A DNA stretch of 28,652 nt from a virus: IMG/VR virus record IMGVR_UViG_3300025141_000550, positions 1 to 28,652 of that record; one strand, given 5' to 3'. Of the stretch, positions 1 through 6,579 are shown piece by piece. Position 1 is the first letter of the stretch; each line of letters opens with the position of its first letter. Under the pieces are notes generated by a model that saw only the letters and a list, made by a program, of their open reading frames with translations, ran no database searches and was not told where the DNA came from. A program made the position numbers and the translations under genes.

Positions 1-292
1 TCACAGGTCTATGTCCAAAATGCGGAAGTATGTCTTTATCCATACAAGCCACCACGTCAATATAAGTCCTTAACGCTCTATTTTTATTCAGCCACTCCAT
101 GTACTCAGGATAGATATTGAGGATAGTGGGGTTGGTAGGGGTCTGGGTGATATGTAGCTGTTTGGTAGCCCTCTCAATCTGCTGCGCCTCCTTGAGTGTA
201 CCTTTAAAGATACGCTGCACCCTCTTGCCATCTCTCCCAGAGGGGTAGTAGTCAATGATATACTTATCTTTCCCTTTTTGCCTTATCGACAT
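1..292 (-). CDS. int: Tyrosine-recombinase integrase, N-terminal part (cut by window edge)
   Basis: The 97 visible codons start MSIRQKGKDKYIIDYYP and continue with GRDGKRVQRIFKGTLKEA, a typical arm-binding AP2-like N-terminus of phage integrases. The start of a SAM-like core-binding domain follows (YPEYMEWLNKNRALRTYIDVV). The catalytic R-H-R-Y domain lies outside the window, so the assignment rests on the N-terminus and on context. The enzyme would catalyse site-specific recombination between phage and host attachment sites. The start overlaps the end of the upstream XRE gene by 29 nt, so the two are probably co-transcribed leftward and translationally coupled. No attachment site can be seen here; it would be expected past the left edge. 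Confidence 0.85.
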   Translation of the reverse strand, partial: MSIRQKGKDKYIIDYYPSGRDGKRVQRIFKGTLKEAQQIERATKQLHITQTPTNPTILNIYPEYMEWLNKNRALRTYIDVVACMDKDILPHFGHRPV

Positions 293-560
293 TGTCCATA
301 AACCTTTTTAAGTCAGTAAAATTGATTTCCTCATCCCTTTTTTTGCAACCGTCAATGATTTCATCTACAGATATTCTGTACTCGGTGTGCAGAAATTCCA
401 GCAGCCTAAATGAGATTCTTACCCTTCCAGCCTTCATTTCAGTCAATTCTGACTCAGATATACCCATTTTTTTTGCAACTTCTTTCTGGCGTAACCCTTT
501 ATCTTTTATAGACTTAAAGATTCTTGCAATTATTTCTTCAGATATTTTGTATTTTTCCAT
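264..560 (-). CDS. XRE-family helix-turn-helix regulator, probable phage repressor
   Basis: A 98-aa protein starting MEKYKISEEIIARIFKSI. The segment LRQKEVAKKMGISESELTEMKAGR (about residues 22-45) is a Cro/C1-type helix-turn-helix, and a short charged tail follows. There is no peptidase (LexA/CI S24) domain, so any induction would need an antirepressor or another route. The open frame extends upstream to 677, but that part reads as hydrophobic AT-rich non-coding sequence and lacks a ribosome site, so the internal ATG at 560 is preferred. The gene is divergent from the early genes and overlaps the integrase start, which suits a lysogeny repressor acting on the 561-666 interval. A plain DNA-binding regulator of integrase is the alternative. 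Confidence 0.8.
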   Translation of the reverse strand: MEKYKISEEIIARIFKSIKDKGLRQKEVAKKMGISESELTEMKAGRVRISFRLLEFLHTEYRISVDEIIDGCKKRDEEINFTDLKRFMDNVDKAKRER

Positions 561-666
561 TGATATAATCCAGATACTCTGTACAATCACACTAAATAAA
601 GATTGATTTGTAACAATTATAACATTTATTTTTAAAAAAAGGTTCACAAAAAAAGGAGAGAGAAAA
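561..666. promoter_or_regulatory. Divergent control region between repressor and early genes
   Basis: An AT-rich interval between divergent genes. On the minus strand a perfect TATAAT with an upstream TGT (extended -10; 616-621 in plus coordinates) is well placed for the repressor-integrase transcript. On the plus strand a weaker candidate is TTGATT (603-608) with TTATTT 17 nt later. Two short palindromes could be operator half-sites: TTGTAACAA at 608-616 and TGTACA at 580-585. The ribosome site of the first early gene (AGGAGAG) lies at 653-659. Operator identity is a guess. Confidence 0.45.
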
Positions 667-885
667 ATGAAAAACATATTAAGGGAAAAGAGGGTTGGTC
701 GAGGGGGTCTTTCAAGTTATCAAGTCGAAAATTTAAAAAGAAGATTTAAAAATGTAGAGCAGGTAAAACCTCTGTTTATGGCAAAGGGGTACACTGAAGA
801 ATATTTCAGTGACACCATAGCACCACAAATCTTGGTGTCTGGGAAAGATAAAGTCCTTAGTGAATATGCACACATAATTCTTTAG
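667..885 (+). CDS. Small early protein of unknown function (72 aa)
   Basis: The first rightward gene opposite the repressor, with a clear AGGAGAG ribosome site 7 nt before the ATG. The N-terminus is very basic (MKNILREKRVGRGG, then QVENLKRRFKN), and the rest is mixed with no cysteines and no membrane segment. The position is that of cro in lambdoid phages, but I cannot recognise a confident helix-turn-helix. It may be a small DNA-binding or host-takeover protein. A hairpin with a T-run follows the stop, so this gene may form a short transcript or lie ahead of an early attenuator. Confidence 0.6.
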   Translation: MKNILREKRVGRGGLSSYQVENLKRRFKNVEQVKPLFMAKGYTEEYFSDTIAPQILVSGKDKVLSEYAHIIL

Positions 886-892
886 AAAGCCT

Positions 893-937
893 CCAACACC
901 TCTCTCTACGGAGGGAGAGGTTGGCAGTTTTTATATT
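893..937 (+). terminator. Rho-independent terminator-like hairpin after first early gene
   Basis: ACCTCTCTC (898-906) pairs with GGGAGAGGT (913-921) around a 6-nt loop, with one G-U pair. A five-T run (928-932) and a further AT-rich stretch follow. Its position near the start of the early operon suggests an attenuator or antitermination control point rather than an operon end, because the next gene starts within 70 nt. Confidence 0.6.
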
Positions 938-962
938 TTTAACACAGTAAAAGGAGATGAAA

Positions 963-1184
963 ATGCGACCATCACACGCAGCAAGAAATAATTTATTAAG
1001 CAAGCACAAGACGGAGTTCATCGAGGAATTCGGTGAATGTCCAAAAAGGAACCATAAAGCGTGGTTTACATATAACACACCCGAAAGTGGCTATAAATAC
1101 TTCGGGGTATCAACTTATGGAAAACCCTTCGAGGTTTTCAAGGCTAAAGATGCCTTGGAGCAAATTGGGCTAAAAAGTGAATAA
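963..1184 (+). CDS. Small early protein of unknown function (73 aa)
   Basis: I do not recognise this family. It begins MRPSHAARNNLLSKHK and contains an aromatic stretch (HKAWFTYNTPESGYKYFGV) followed by PFEVFKAKDALEQIG. An in-frame ATG lies 6 nt upstream at 957, but the AAGGAG ribosome site (951-956) touches it, so the ATG at 963 with 6-nt spacing is the likely start. It is soluble and mixed-charge, with no cysteine pair that would bind metal. It sits in a run of very small early genes that differ between related phages and often counter host defences; that role is not shown here. Confidence 0.55.
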   Translation: MRPSHAARNNLLSKHKTEFIEEFGECPKRNHKAWFTYNTPESGYKYFGVSTYGKPFEVFKAKDALEQIGLKSE

Positions 1185-1213
1185 TTTTTTGTTATAAAAA
1201 AAAGGGAGATGCG

Positions 1214-1441
1214 ATGAATAAAACCAGAAGGCATTTTGATAAGGACTACAAGCCGAAGTGCTACAAGTGTGGGAAGGTGATTAAAGAGCTTGTGGAATTT
1301 AATTGGTATCGGGAAAACCTAAAACACTCGGCATCGTATTTTGATGCTGCGAAAAAAGCAAACAATAAAGTGGTCAGAGTTGGTGCTGAATTGTACCGAC
1401 ACAATCGAGAGAGGTGCGAGCCTCTCTGGGAGAGGAGGTGA
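1214..1441 (+). CDS. Small basic CxxC protein, possible zinc ribbon (75 aa)
   Basis: Function unknown. The N-terminal part is strongly basic (MNKTRRHFDKDYKPK) and carries a C16-x2-C19 knuckle (CYKCGK). H63 and C68 (RHNRERCEP) could complete a zinc site. It has an AAAGGGAG ribosome site upstream. Its 3' end supplies the ribosome site (AGGAGGTGA, up to 1441) of the next gene, so the two genes are coupled. The residue pattern suggests a small nucleic-acid-binding protein, but this is inference only. Confidence 0.6.
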   Translation: MNKTRRHFDKDYKPKCYKCGKVIKELVEFNWYRENLKHSASYFDAAKKANNKVVRVGAELYRHNRERCEPLWERR

Positions 1442-1442
1442 A

Positions 1443-1631
1443 ATGAAAAAGACAAAGCTGAACAGCCTGTTATATCAGCGAGGTATGACAGGCAAAGAGT
1501 TGGCATACGCTATCGGGGTCAAAAAATCCCGATACTATGCAGTAGCATCAGGGCATGAGACTACTCGGTGGATTAGGGAGTCGATTGCAGAATATCTGGA
1601 TGTAAAACCAGAGAAGTTATGGAGGGATTAA
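1443..1631 (+). CDS. Small helix-turn-helix protein (62 aa), Ner/Cro-like regulator
   Basis: The protein starts MKKTKLNSLLYQRGMTGKEL. MTGKELAYAIGVKKSRYYAVASG (about residues 15-37) fits a helix-turn-helix, and the closing helix SIAEYLDVKPEKLW is typical of Cro/Ner-like phage regulators. The open frame begins at 1341, but a near-perfect AGGAGGTGA site 6 nt upstream points to the ATG at 1443. It would bind an operator and control early or lysogenic transcription, and is a better Cro-equivalent candidate than the gene at 667. The target site is not known. Confidence 0.7.
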   Translation: MKKTKLNSLLYQRGMTGKELAYAIGVKKSRYYAVASGHETTRWIRESIAEYLDVKPEKLWRD

Positions 1632-1632
1632 A

Positions 1633-1806
1633 ATGAAATTGATAATTAGTTTTCTGAGCATCGCTTTGATAGTAGCGGTGTATTTTAATGTCGTAGGCTA
1701 CTGGTGCGCCATTGAGAGTGAGCCTGTTGTAGTTGTGGCTCAAGAGTTTGAGCTGAGTGAGTGTTTAATTGGTGGGAAGGTTTTTCACATAGTGGAGAGA
1801 TACTGA
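1633..1806 (+). CDS. Tiny membrane-anchored protein (57 aa)
   Basis: The start MKLIISFLSIALIVAVYFNV is one hydrophobic helix, an N-terminal membrane anchor or signal sequence. A short acidic soluble part with two cysteines (C25, C44) follows. The ribosome site GGAGGGA lies inside the end of the preceding gene. The stop overlaps the next start as TGATG, which supports real translation of this very short frame. The anchor would place it in the inner membrane with the tail probably outside. A superinfection-exclusion or host-envelope role would suit such a protein, but nothing in the sequence proves it. Confidence 0.6.
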   Translation: MKLIISFLSIALIVAVYFNVVGYWCAIESEPVVVVAQEFELSECLIGGKVFHIVERY

Positions 1807-1991
1807 TGGATGATTTTGAATACATTGATGATAAGAAAAGAGAGGCATACAAGGTGTATCTGGAATGGCAGTCAAAGGGTGACTTGATTGGGAATTATTT
1901 CAAGACCCTGACCAAAGAGGAATTAATTGTAATTATAACAGATGCAGACCCTCTTGGCGATGAGGACTGCTGTTTTGAAGGGAGTGATTGA
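1806..1991 (+). CDS. Small acidic early protein, function unknown (61 aa)
   Basis: It starts MDDFEYIDDKKREAYKVYLEW, and the start codon shares one base with the previous stop, implying translational coupling. The protein is strongly acidic (TDADPLGDEDCCFEGSD at the C-terminus), with a helical middle part (FKTLTKEELIVIIT). Small acidic phage proteins sometimes mimic DNA or inhibit host enzymes. I cannot assign a family, so that role is only a thought. The open frame extends upstream to 1761, but the overlapping-stop start at 1806 is better supported. Confidence 0.6.
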   Translation: MDDFEYIDDKKREAYKVYLEWQSKGDLIGNYFKTLTKEELIVIITDADPLGDEDCCFEGSD

Positions 1992-1992
1992 T

Positions 1993-2226
1993 ATGAAGTA
2001 CATCTACACACAGGCGAATTGTCCGAAATGCGAGAGCCTTAAATCTGGACTAATAAAACAGGGAATCCTTTTTAAAGAGAGGTCAGCCGAAAGGCTACAA
2101 AATCGGACTGACCAAATAGATGTAGATGGATTTATAAAACTACAGATGCAGAACTTGACACTGCCTGTAGAGGTAGACATTTTGACCGCTGATGACCAAC
2201 AAGTCGATGAATCATGGGATGCTTAA
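1993..2226 (+). CDS. Glutaredoxin-like (NrdH-type) thioredoxin-fold protein
   Basis: A 77-aa protein. MKYIYTQANCPKCESLKSGL gives a beta strand followed by the redox motif C10-P-K-C13. TLPVEVDI supplies the expected cis-proline (P58) before the third strand. Length and order match glutaredoxin/NrdH-like proteins, which reduce disulphides, often those of ribonucleotide reductase. No reductase gene is in the window, so the partner is probably a host enzyme or a protein outside this region. A GGGAG site at about 1980 and the adjoining upstream stop (1989-1991) support the ATG at 1993. The long insert between the active site and cis-Pro is divergent, so function is likely but not certain. Confidence 0.75.
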   Translation: MKYIYTQANCPKCESLKSGLIKQGILFKERSAERLQNRTDQIDVDGFIKLQMQNLTLPVEVDILTADDQQVDESWDA

Positions 2227-2241
2227 ATAAATAAAAACAGA

Positions 2242-2312
2242 GAGAGAGGGGGAGGTATTTTTTCTTCAACGCATATTATATATGCGTATCTCCTTTAGCC
2301 TCTCCCTCTCTC
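2242..2312. repeat. Nested inverted repeat (double stem-loop) between early genes
   Basis: The outer arms GAGAGAGGGGGAGG (2242-2255) and CCTCTCCCTCTCTC (2299-2312) pair over 14 bp with one G-U. Within the loop, ACGCATAT (2269-2276) and ATATGCGT (2280-2287) form a perfect 8-bp stem with a 3-nt loop. It fills the 107-nt gap between two early genes. Read leftward, the outer stem is followed by a T-rich run (bases 2226-2240 complemented), so it could stop antisense transcription. Read rightward there is no T-run. Confidence 0.7.
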
Positions 2313-2333
2313 ATAATTAATTGGAGGATGTAG

Positions 2334-2870
2334 ATGGATTTTGTACTGGTGCAGAGGGAGCGCAAAACGGCAGCAAAGAAAAAATGTAAACATTGTGGGA
2401 GTGAGTTAAAGAATTGGAATAAGGCTGGCTATTGTACCTCTGGAGATAGAAGTAAACCAACTGCCTGTCAGATAATTGAGAAGAAAAAGAGGCAAGTTGA
2501 AAAGCCTAACAGGGTAAAACAGGAAGTTAAAAAGTGTGTGTATTGCGGCAATACAATAAAGGTGAGAGGTAATTGCGTGAGGAATTACTGCTCATCTGGA
2601 ATTGTAGGTTTAAGGTCAGCGTGTGAGATGCTGCATCGAAATAAAATTATCAAAGAGAGGGCAGAGAGGAATGGAAAGCCTCTGCGCTCATTTGAAGTCG
2701 ATGAAATTGCAACCAATGAATACATCTCCAGATTTCAACTGCCAAAGAAAAAGGTGAGATGTCTGGGATATCTACATATTCATAAGGATTTTTATTTTGT
2801 CGGTGACACTAATAATAGAATCTGTCCAGCTTGTAAGCAGGATAGAATTGTCAGGGTGAAGGGAGATTAA
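2334..2870 (+). CDS. Cysteine-rich protein with repeated zinc knuckles (178 aa)
   Basis: Three cysteine clusters can be seen. CKHCGSEL (from residue 18) is followed by a YCTSG motif. CVYCGNTI (near residue 69) is followed by a similar YCSSG motif, so modules one and two look like a duplication. A C-terminal ribbon runs from RCLGYLHIHKDF to RICPACKQ. The pattern suggests two tandem zinc ribbons plus a C-terminal C-H-H/C-C site in a basic, probably nucleic-acid-binding protein. The start follows a GGAGG site (2323-2327), which places it just after the nested hairpin. The next gene begins on the base after this stop. The precise role is unknown. Confidence 0.65.
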   Translation: MDFVLVQRERKTAAKKKCKHCGSELKNWNKAGYCTSGDRSKPTACQIIEKKKRQVEKPNRVKQEVKKCVYCGNTIKVRGNCVRNYCSSGIVGLRSACEMLHRNKIIKERAERNGKPLRSFEVDEIATNEYISRFQLPKKKVRCLGYLHIHKDFYFVGDTNNRICPACKQDRIVRVKGD

Positions 2871-3032
2871 ATGGCATACCGTTATAAAAAATCATTAATC
2901 GGCAGACTCTTTGGCAAAATACTATGCCTCATCGGGTTACACCAGTGGTGGAGACTAGGCTTTACAAGCTATGTCTGCGCTCGGTGTGGTAAGCGGTTTG
3001 GTCGAAGGTGGGAGGACAGCGATGGAGTATAA
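2871..3032 (+). CDS. Small zinc-ribbon protein (53 aa), DUF1660-like
   Basis: The sequence runs MAYRYKKSLIGRLFGKIL, then CLIGLHQW (C19, H24), then YVCARCGKRF (C36, C39). A C-x4-H...C-x2-C arrangement with a conserved W after the H resembles the short phage zinc-ribbon family DUF1660. The start directly abuts the previous stop and the upstream GGGAG (2861-2865) serves as its ribosome site. Its 3' end contains the GGAGGA ribosome site and start of the nuclease-like gene. It is very short, so translation is supported mainly by the Cys/His pattern and the tight spacing. Confidence 0.6.
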   Translation: MAYRYKKSLIGRLFGKILCLIGLHQWWRLGFTSYVCARCGKRFGRRWEDSDGV

Positions 3033-3507
3033 GATAAAGGCTCATAAGACATACTACAAAGATGTGATGTTTAGGTCTCGGCTTGAGGCAAGGTGGGCTG
3101 CTTTTTTTGACCTTGCTGGCTGGCAGTGGGAGTATGAGCCAGTTGACCTTGTGTGGTGGAGTCCAGATTTTAAAATCGACATACCATGCCTAGAGAGTTG
3201 CGGAGGGAAACACACAGCATTGATTGAGATTAAGCCTTATTATGATATGAATGAGTTCTATCATCATCCTGTGGCTTATTATAAATATGGAAATGGGAGA
3301 GATGATTTTCCTCTTGACGCACTCCCCGTTGACACTGTCGCTGGCTTTGGAGTTAATCCAGATATCGCTTTTCTGGATATAACCCATGAAGATAGTGGGG
3401 GGATGTACACACCTAGCGAATTAATACCCAATGCCTCATCAAAATGGAAAGAGGCAGGGAATATTGTTCAATATCAATACAAAAAAAGGGAGAGCAATGT
3501 CAATTAG
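3022..3507 (+). CDS. PD-(D/E)XK nuclease-like phage protein (161 aa)
   Basis: SRLEARWAAFFDLAGWQWEY (19-38) carries the conserved glutamate E22. WWSPDFKIDI gives D49 and ALIEIKPY gives E69-x-K71. Together these make the E...D...ExK core of restriction-like PD-(D/E)XK endonucleases, in an arrangement widespread in phage early regions. It would cut or process DNA in the cytoplasm; the substrate is unknown. The open frame reaches back to 2971, but the GGAGGA site at 3011-3016 fits the ATG at 3022, which overlaps the zinc-ribbon gene by 11 nt. The 3' end overlaps the RusA gene. Confidence 0.7.
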   Translation: MEYKIKAHKTYYKDVMFRSRLEARWAAFFDLAGWQWEYEPVDLVWWSPDFKIDIPCLESCGGKHTALIEIKPYYDMNEFYHHPVAYYKYGNGRDDFPLDALPVDTVAGFGVNPDIAFLDITHEDSGGMYTPSELIPNASSKWKEAGNIVQYQYKKRESNVN

Positions 3508-3838
3508 AATTAAGATTAAGCCATTATCGAGCAATGCGTGTTGGCAGGGTAGGAGGTTTAAGAATAAGAAATATAAGGATTTTGAAAAACTACTCATCAG
3601 CCTACTCCCTGACTCTCTAAAAATTCCAAAGAATAGAAAACTGGAGATTAAGATTGAGTGGGGCTTGAGTTCTAAGCTGGCAGATGTTGATAATTTCTGC
3701 AAACCTTTCCTTGATGGTTTACAAAAAAAATACCAATCATTTAATGACAAGTGGGTATACAAGATGACGGTGCAGAAGAAGATTGTTAAAAAAGGAGAGG
3801 AATATATTGAGTTTCAGATGGAGGGATACGATGAATGA
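3497..3838 (+). CDS. rusA: RusA-family Holliday junction resolvase
   Basis: A 113-aa protein, the usual RusA length. The hallmark ADVDNFCKPFLDGLQ (62-76) supplies the acidic catalytic residues D63, D65 and D73 with K69, and SFNDKWVYKM (81-90, D84) matches the following conserved block. RusA dimers cut four-way DNA junctions symmetrically, and in phages they resolve recombination or replication intermediates before packaging. The start is the ATG at 3497 after AAAGGGAG and overlaps the nuclease-like gene by 11 nt. The stop overlaps the helicase start by 8 nt, which puts it in one replication/recombination operon. Confidence 0.9.
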   Translation: MSIRIKIKPLSSNACWQGRRFKNKKYKDFEKLLISLLPDSLKIPKNRKLEIKIEWGLSSKLADVDNFCKPFLDGLQKKYQSFNDKWVYKMTVQKKIVKKGEEYIEFQMEGYDE

Positions 3839-5054
3839 GCTAAGAAACTACCAGAGGGAGGATGCTGAGACAATGGCATCAAAGAGGTTCTTTCTCAATG
3901 CCAGTGAGCTTGGCACTGGAAAGACAGCAACGAGCCTGACGGCTGCCACCCTCACAGGCGCAAAGAGGGTCTTGATAATATGTCCATCATCTCTCAAATT
4001 ACAATGGGAGAGGGAGATTTGTAAGTGGGTAGAACCTCCTCATTCAATCCAGATTGTATACAATGGAAAGACGATTATTGAGCCATTTGGAGATGCTACC
4101 TACTACGTCATTATCAATTATGAATTAATTATAAAAGAGAGGATGCTTGATGAGTTAAAAAAGACAAAGTGGGATGTGATAATCTGCGATGAATCACATC
4201 GCCTTAAATCTTTAAAGGCTAAGAGAACAAAGAGTGTCCTTTCAAAGAATGGGCTGATACATCACACAGAGAGAATGTATCTGCTGACAGGCACACCTGT
4301 CCTTAATAGACCGATAGAATTGTATCCGATGCTCTCGGTACTTGCTCCAGATTTATTATATCCATACGATACATGGCACAAGTACGTCTACCAGTTCTGC
4401 GGTGCGTGGATAGACAGGTTCAAGGTAATACACACAGATGGTGCGAGTAATTTACTAGACCTTAGAGACAGGCTTGAGCGATTTATGGTGCGGAGGCTGG
4501 CTGATGACACACTCCCAGAGGTAACGTATCAGGATATTGAGTTCGCTGCTACAAAACACATTGAGTACGATGAGCCACTGGCAACGGTCAGGCGAGAGAC
4601 TGCACTTGCCAAAGTGCCTGACTGCGCCTCTTTCCTTAAGGACACGCTTGAGGAGGTAGATAAGGTGGTTGTTTACTATTACCACAGACATGTTGCCACA
4701 GAGCTAATGTGTCTATTAGAAAAGTACAATCCACTCATCATTATCGGAGGTATGACAGCACAGGAAAAGCAGAGAGAGATTGATAATTTTAGCAAGAAAA
4801 AACATAAGGTGTTCTTACTTCAACTTAACTGTGCAGAAGGGATAAATGGACTCCAAGACCATAGCCATGTCGGGGTATTTGTGGAACAGGAGTGGTCACC
4901 AAGCGTTGTCAAACAAGCTGTAGGTAGGCTCAGCAGACATGGGCAGAAACACCCTGTCTTGATTTATAATCTTGTGACACAGGATAGCATTGAGGAACGA
5001 ATTGAAGAAGTCCTCAAGAGAAAGAGAGAAATTATAGGAGAGCTTGTTATATGA
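3831..5054 (+). CDS. SNF2-family superfamily 2 DNA helicase/translocase
   Basis: The 407 aa contain ordered helicase motifs: a Q-like motif (LRNYQREDAETM), Walker A SELGTGKT (25-32), Ia (LIICPSSLKLQW), II CDESH (119-123), III LLTGTP (151-156), and a C-terminal RecA domain with GINGLQ and motif VI QAVGRLSRHGQ (362-372). This order is that of SNF2/RapA-like phage helicases next to DUF2800 and DUF2815 genes. It would use ATP to move on duplex DNA during phage replication or recombination. The internal ATG at 3831 overlaps RusA and is preferred over the upstream 3783 start. The next gene overlaps by 4 nt (ATGA). Confidence 0.92.
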   Translation: MNELRNYQREDAETMASKRFFLNASELGTGKTATSLTAATLTGAKRVLIICPSSLKLQWEREICKWVEPPHSIQIVYNGKTIIEPFGDATYYVIINYELIIKERMLDELKKTKWDVIICDESHRLKSLKAKRTKSVLSKNGLIHHTERMYLLTGTPVLNRPIELYPMLSVLAPDLLYPYDTWHKYVYQFCGAWIDRFKVIHTDGASNLLDLRDRLERFMVRRLADDTLPEVTYQDIEFAATKHIEYDEPLATVRRETALAKVPDCASFLKDTLEEVDKVVVYYYHRHVATELMCLLEKYNPLIIIGGMTAQEKQREIDNFSKKKHKVFLLQLNCAEGINGLQDHSHVGVFVEQEWSPSVVKQAVGRLSRHGQKHPVLIYNLVTQDSIEERIEEVLKRKREIIGELVI

Positions 5055-5377
5055 ATAAAGTCTGGACAGACGGATACAAGGTCATGATGAAACTGGACAG
5101 CGAGGAGAGGGAGCGAAGTGTGGGCTTTTACAGAGGCAGAACCTACTCCAAGAACTGCTACCACTTATTCAGAAAGTACAAGGCTTTCGGATTTTCTCAC
5201 TCAGTCATTGAAATGCTTAACCCTGATTACATTGAGGTTAAATATGAGGGTAATAAATACACAATTAACAGAGAGACTTTTGCCGAGAATGCAATCCCTG
5301 AGAAGTTTAAAGGGTTTGAGCTACAGCAATTTGTACCAGTTAAATTTTTTACAAAAAAAAGAGAGGAGAATAAATAA
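5051..5377 (+). CDS. Conserved-context protein of unknown function (108 aa)
   Basis: It begins MNKVWTDGYKVMMKLDSEER. I do not recognise the fold: the protein is basic and mixed, with a C-terminal beta-rich part (YIEVKYEGNKYTINRETF). There is no cysteine cluster or membrane segment. AGGAG lies 8-10 nt before the start, which overlaps the helicase stop as ATGA. The stop overlaps the DUF2800 start as TAATG. This tight placement between helicase and nuclease suggests an accessory replication role, possibly as a partner of one of them. Confidence 0.65.
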   Translation: MNKVWTDGYKVMMKLDSEERERSVGFYRGRTYSKNCYHLFRKYKAFGFSHSVIEMLNPDYIEVKYEGNKYTINRETFAENAIPEKFKGFELQQFVPVKFFTKKREENK

Positions 5378-6531
5378 TGCAGAGATATGACATATCTGGG
5401 TCAGGGTGTGAGAGGACTATAAAATGCACTGGCTCACTTGAGCTAAAGAAGAAGGCAAATGTCAAAAAGAGTGTGGGAAATGCTGCAAAGGAGGGAACGG
5501 CGGTACACGCACTGGCTGAGAAATCTTTAAAAGAGGGCAAACATCCACGAATATATCTACACACTGTCATGGAGGGTGTGGAGATAACTACCGAGATGGT
5601 AGACGGTGCAATGGTATATATCAATACTATCAAGAATGACCTAAAGAAATATAAGCTTAAGAGAGAGGATTTACATATCGAGGAAACATTTGGAGAGGTC
5701 AATCATAAAAGCGGTATTACTCTGGGCGGTACTCCTGACTGTTATATCCTGACTCCCGACAATGGGATAATAATATACGACCTTAAATACGGTAAGCATA
5801 CGGTGGTTGAGGCAAAGGAGAGCTATCAGTTGCTCTTTTATACAGCCCTAATTTTAAAGAGCCTTAATACGCAAGTTGAGTATGCAGAGCATTGCATAGT
5901 CCAGCCCAGAGCTTATCACCCTGATGGTGTTATCAGGAGGGCTATTGTTGACGTAGATACCCTTAATAAATGGACAGAGATGCTATCGGGGAGTGTTAAA
6001 AAGATACGCTCTGGGGATACGAGTTTGTGTACAGGAGACCACTGTCAGTATTGCGAGGGAATTGTTATATGTCCAGAGGTCAGGAAGGATACCATTGTTA
6101 TTGCCAAGAAGGATTTCGTACCTGAGAAACTCAGTCCGAAACAGATAAGCAGGGTGCTGTCTAAGAAAAAGGCAGTCTTACAATTCCTAAAAGATGTTGA
6201 GGAGACGGCTATTGACATGGCTAAGGAGGGAGATGTTATCCCAGATTTTAAACTGGTCGAGAAAAAAGGCATCAGGCAATGGAATGATAAAAAAGATGTG
6301 ATTAATAGATTCATAGAATCATTTGGAGCAAAGATATACAAGGAGGAGGATTTGCTGTCTCCCACCCAGCTTGAGAAGGTAGTGGGCAAAGGTAAGGTAG
6401 ATGAGTTTGTGACCAGAAAGGAGGGGTTTACGCTTGTGCCTGACACAGATAGCAAACAGGGTTTGATAGGTTTTGAGACAAAAAAGAAAGGAAAGACAAA
6501 AACAAAGAGAGAGGAGGTCATGGCAGGTTAA
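5377..6531 (+). CDS. DUF2800 Cas4/RecB-like nuclease
   Basis: The 384 aa contain H44 (TAVHALAE), D121 (GGTPDCYI), D135-x-K137 (IIIYDLKYGK) and Q151-x3-Y155 (QLLFY). These are the H-D-(D/E)xK-QxxxY signatures of the Cas4/RecB/AddB PD-(D/E)XK clade. Cysteines C11 and C17 near the N-terminus and C223, C226, C232 after the core could hold an iron-sulphur cluster, as in AddB and Cas4. It matches the phage DUF2800 family and probably processes DNA ends in replication-linked recombination. The ribosome site AGAGAGGAG precedes the ATG, and the start shares one base with the previous stop. The Fe-S cluster is inferred from the cysteine pattern only. Confidence 0.85.
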   Translation: MQRYDISGSGCERTIKCTGSLELKKKANVKKSVGNAAKEGTAVHALAEKSLKEGKHPRIYLHTVMEGVEITTEMVDGAMVYINTIKNDLKKYKLKREDLHIEETFGEVNHKSGITLGGTPDCYILTPDNGIIIYDLKYGKHTVVEAKESYQLLFYTALILKSLNTQVEYAEHCIVQPRAYHPDGVIRRAIVDVDTLNKWTEMLSGSVKKIRSGDTSLCTGDHCQYCEGIVICPEVRKDTIVIAKKDFVPEKLSPKQISRVLSKKKAVLQFLKDVEETAIDMAKEGDVIPDFKLVEKKGIRQWNDKKDVINRFIESFGAKIYKEEDLLSPTQLEKVVGKGKVDEFVTRKEGFTLVPDTDSKQGLIGFETKKKGKTKTKREEVMAG

Positions 6532-6579
6532 TCGGGAAATCTAATTTTATGTTTAATTTTAATTATGGAGAATAAGATT

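Noticed and set aside
264-677. 137-aa version of the XRE protein starting at 677
   Set aside because: The first 39 residues are hydrophobic AT-rich translation covering the divergent control region, with no ribosome site. The ATG at 560 gives a normal HTH protein.
6045-6521. 158-aa minus-strand open frame opposite the DUF2800 gene
   Set aside because: Composition is Ser/Phe-rich, as expected of the complement of Lys/Glu-rich coding DNA. The plus strand has clear nuclease motifs.
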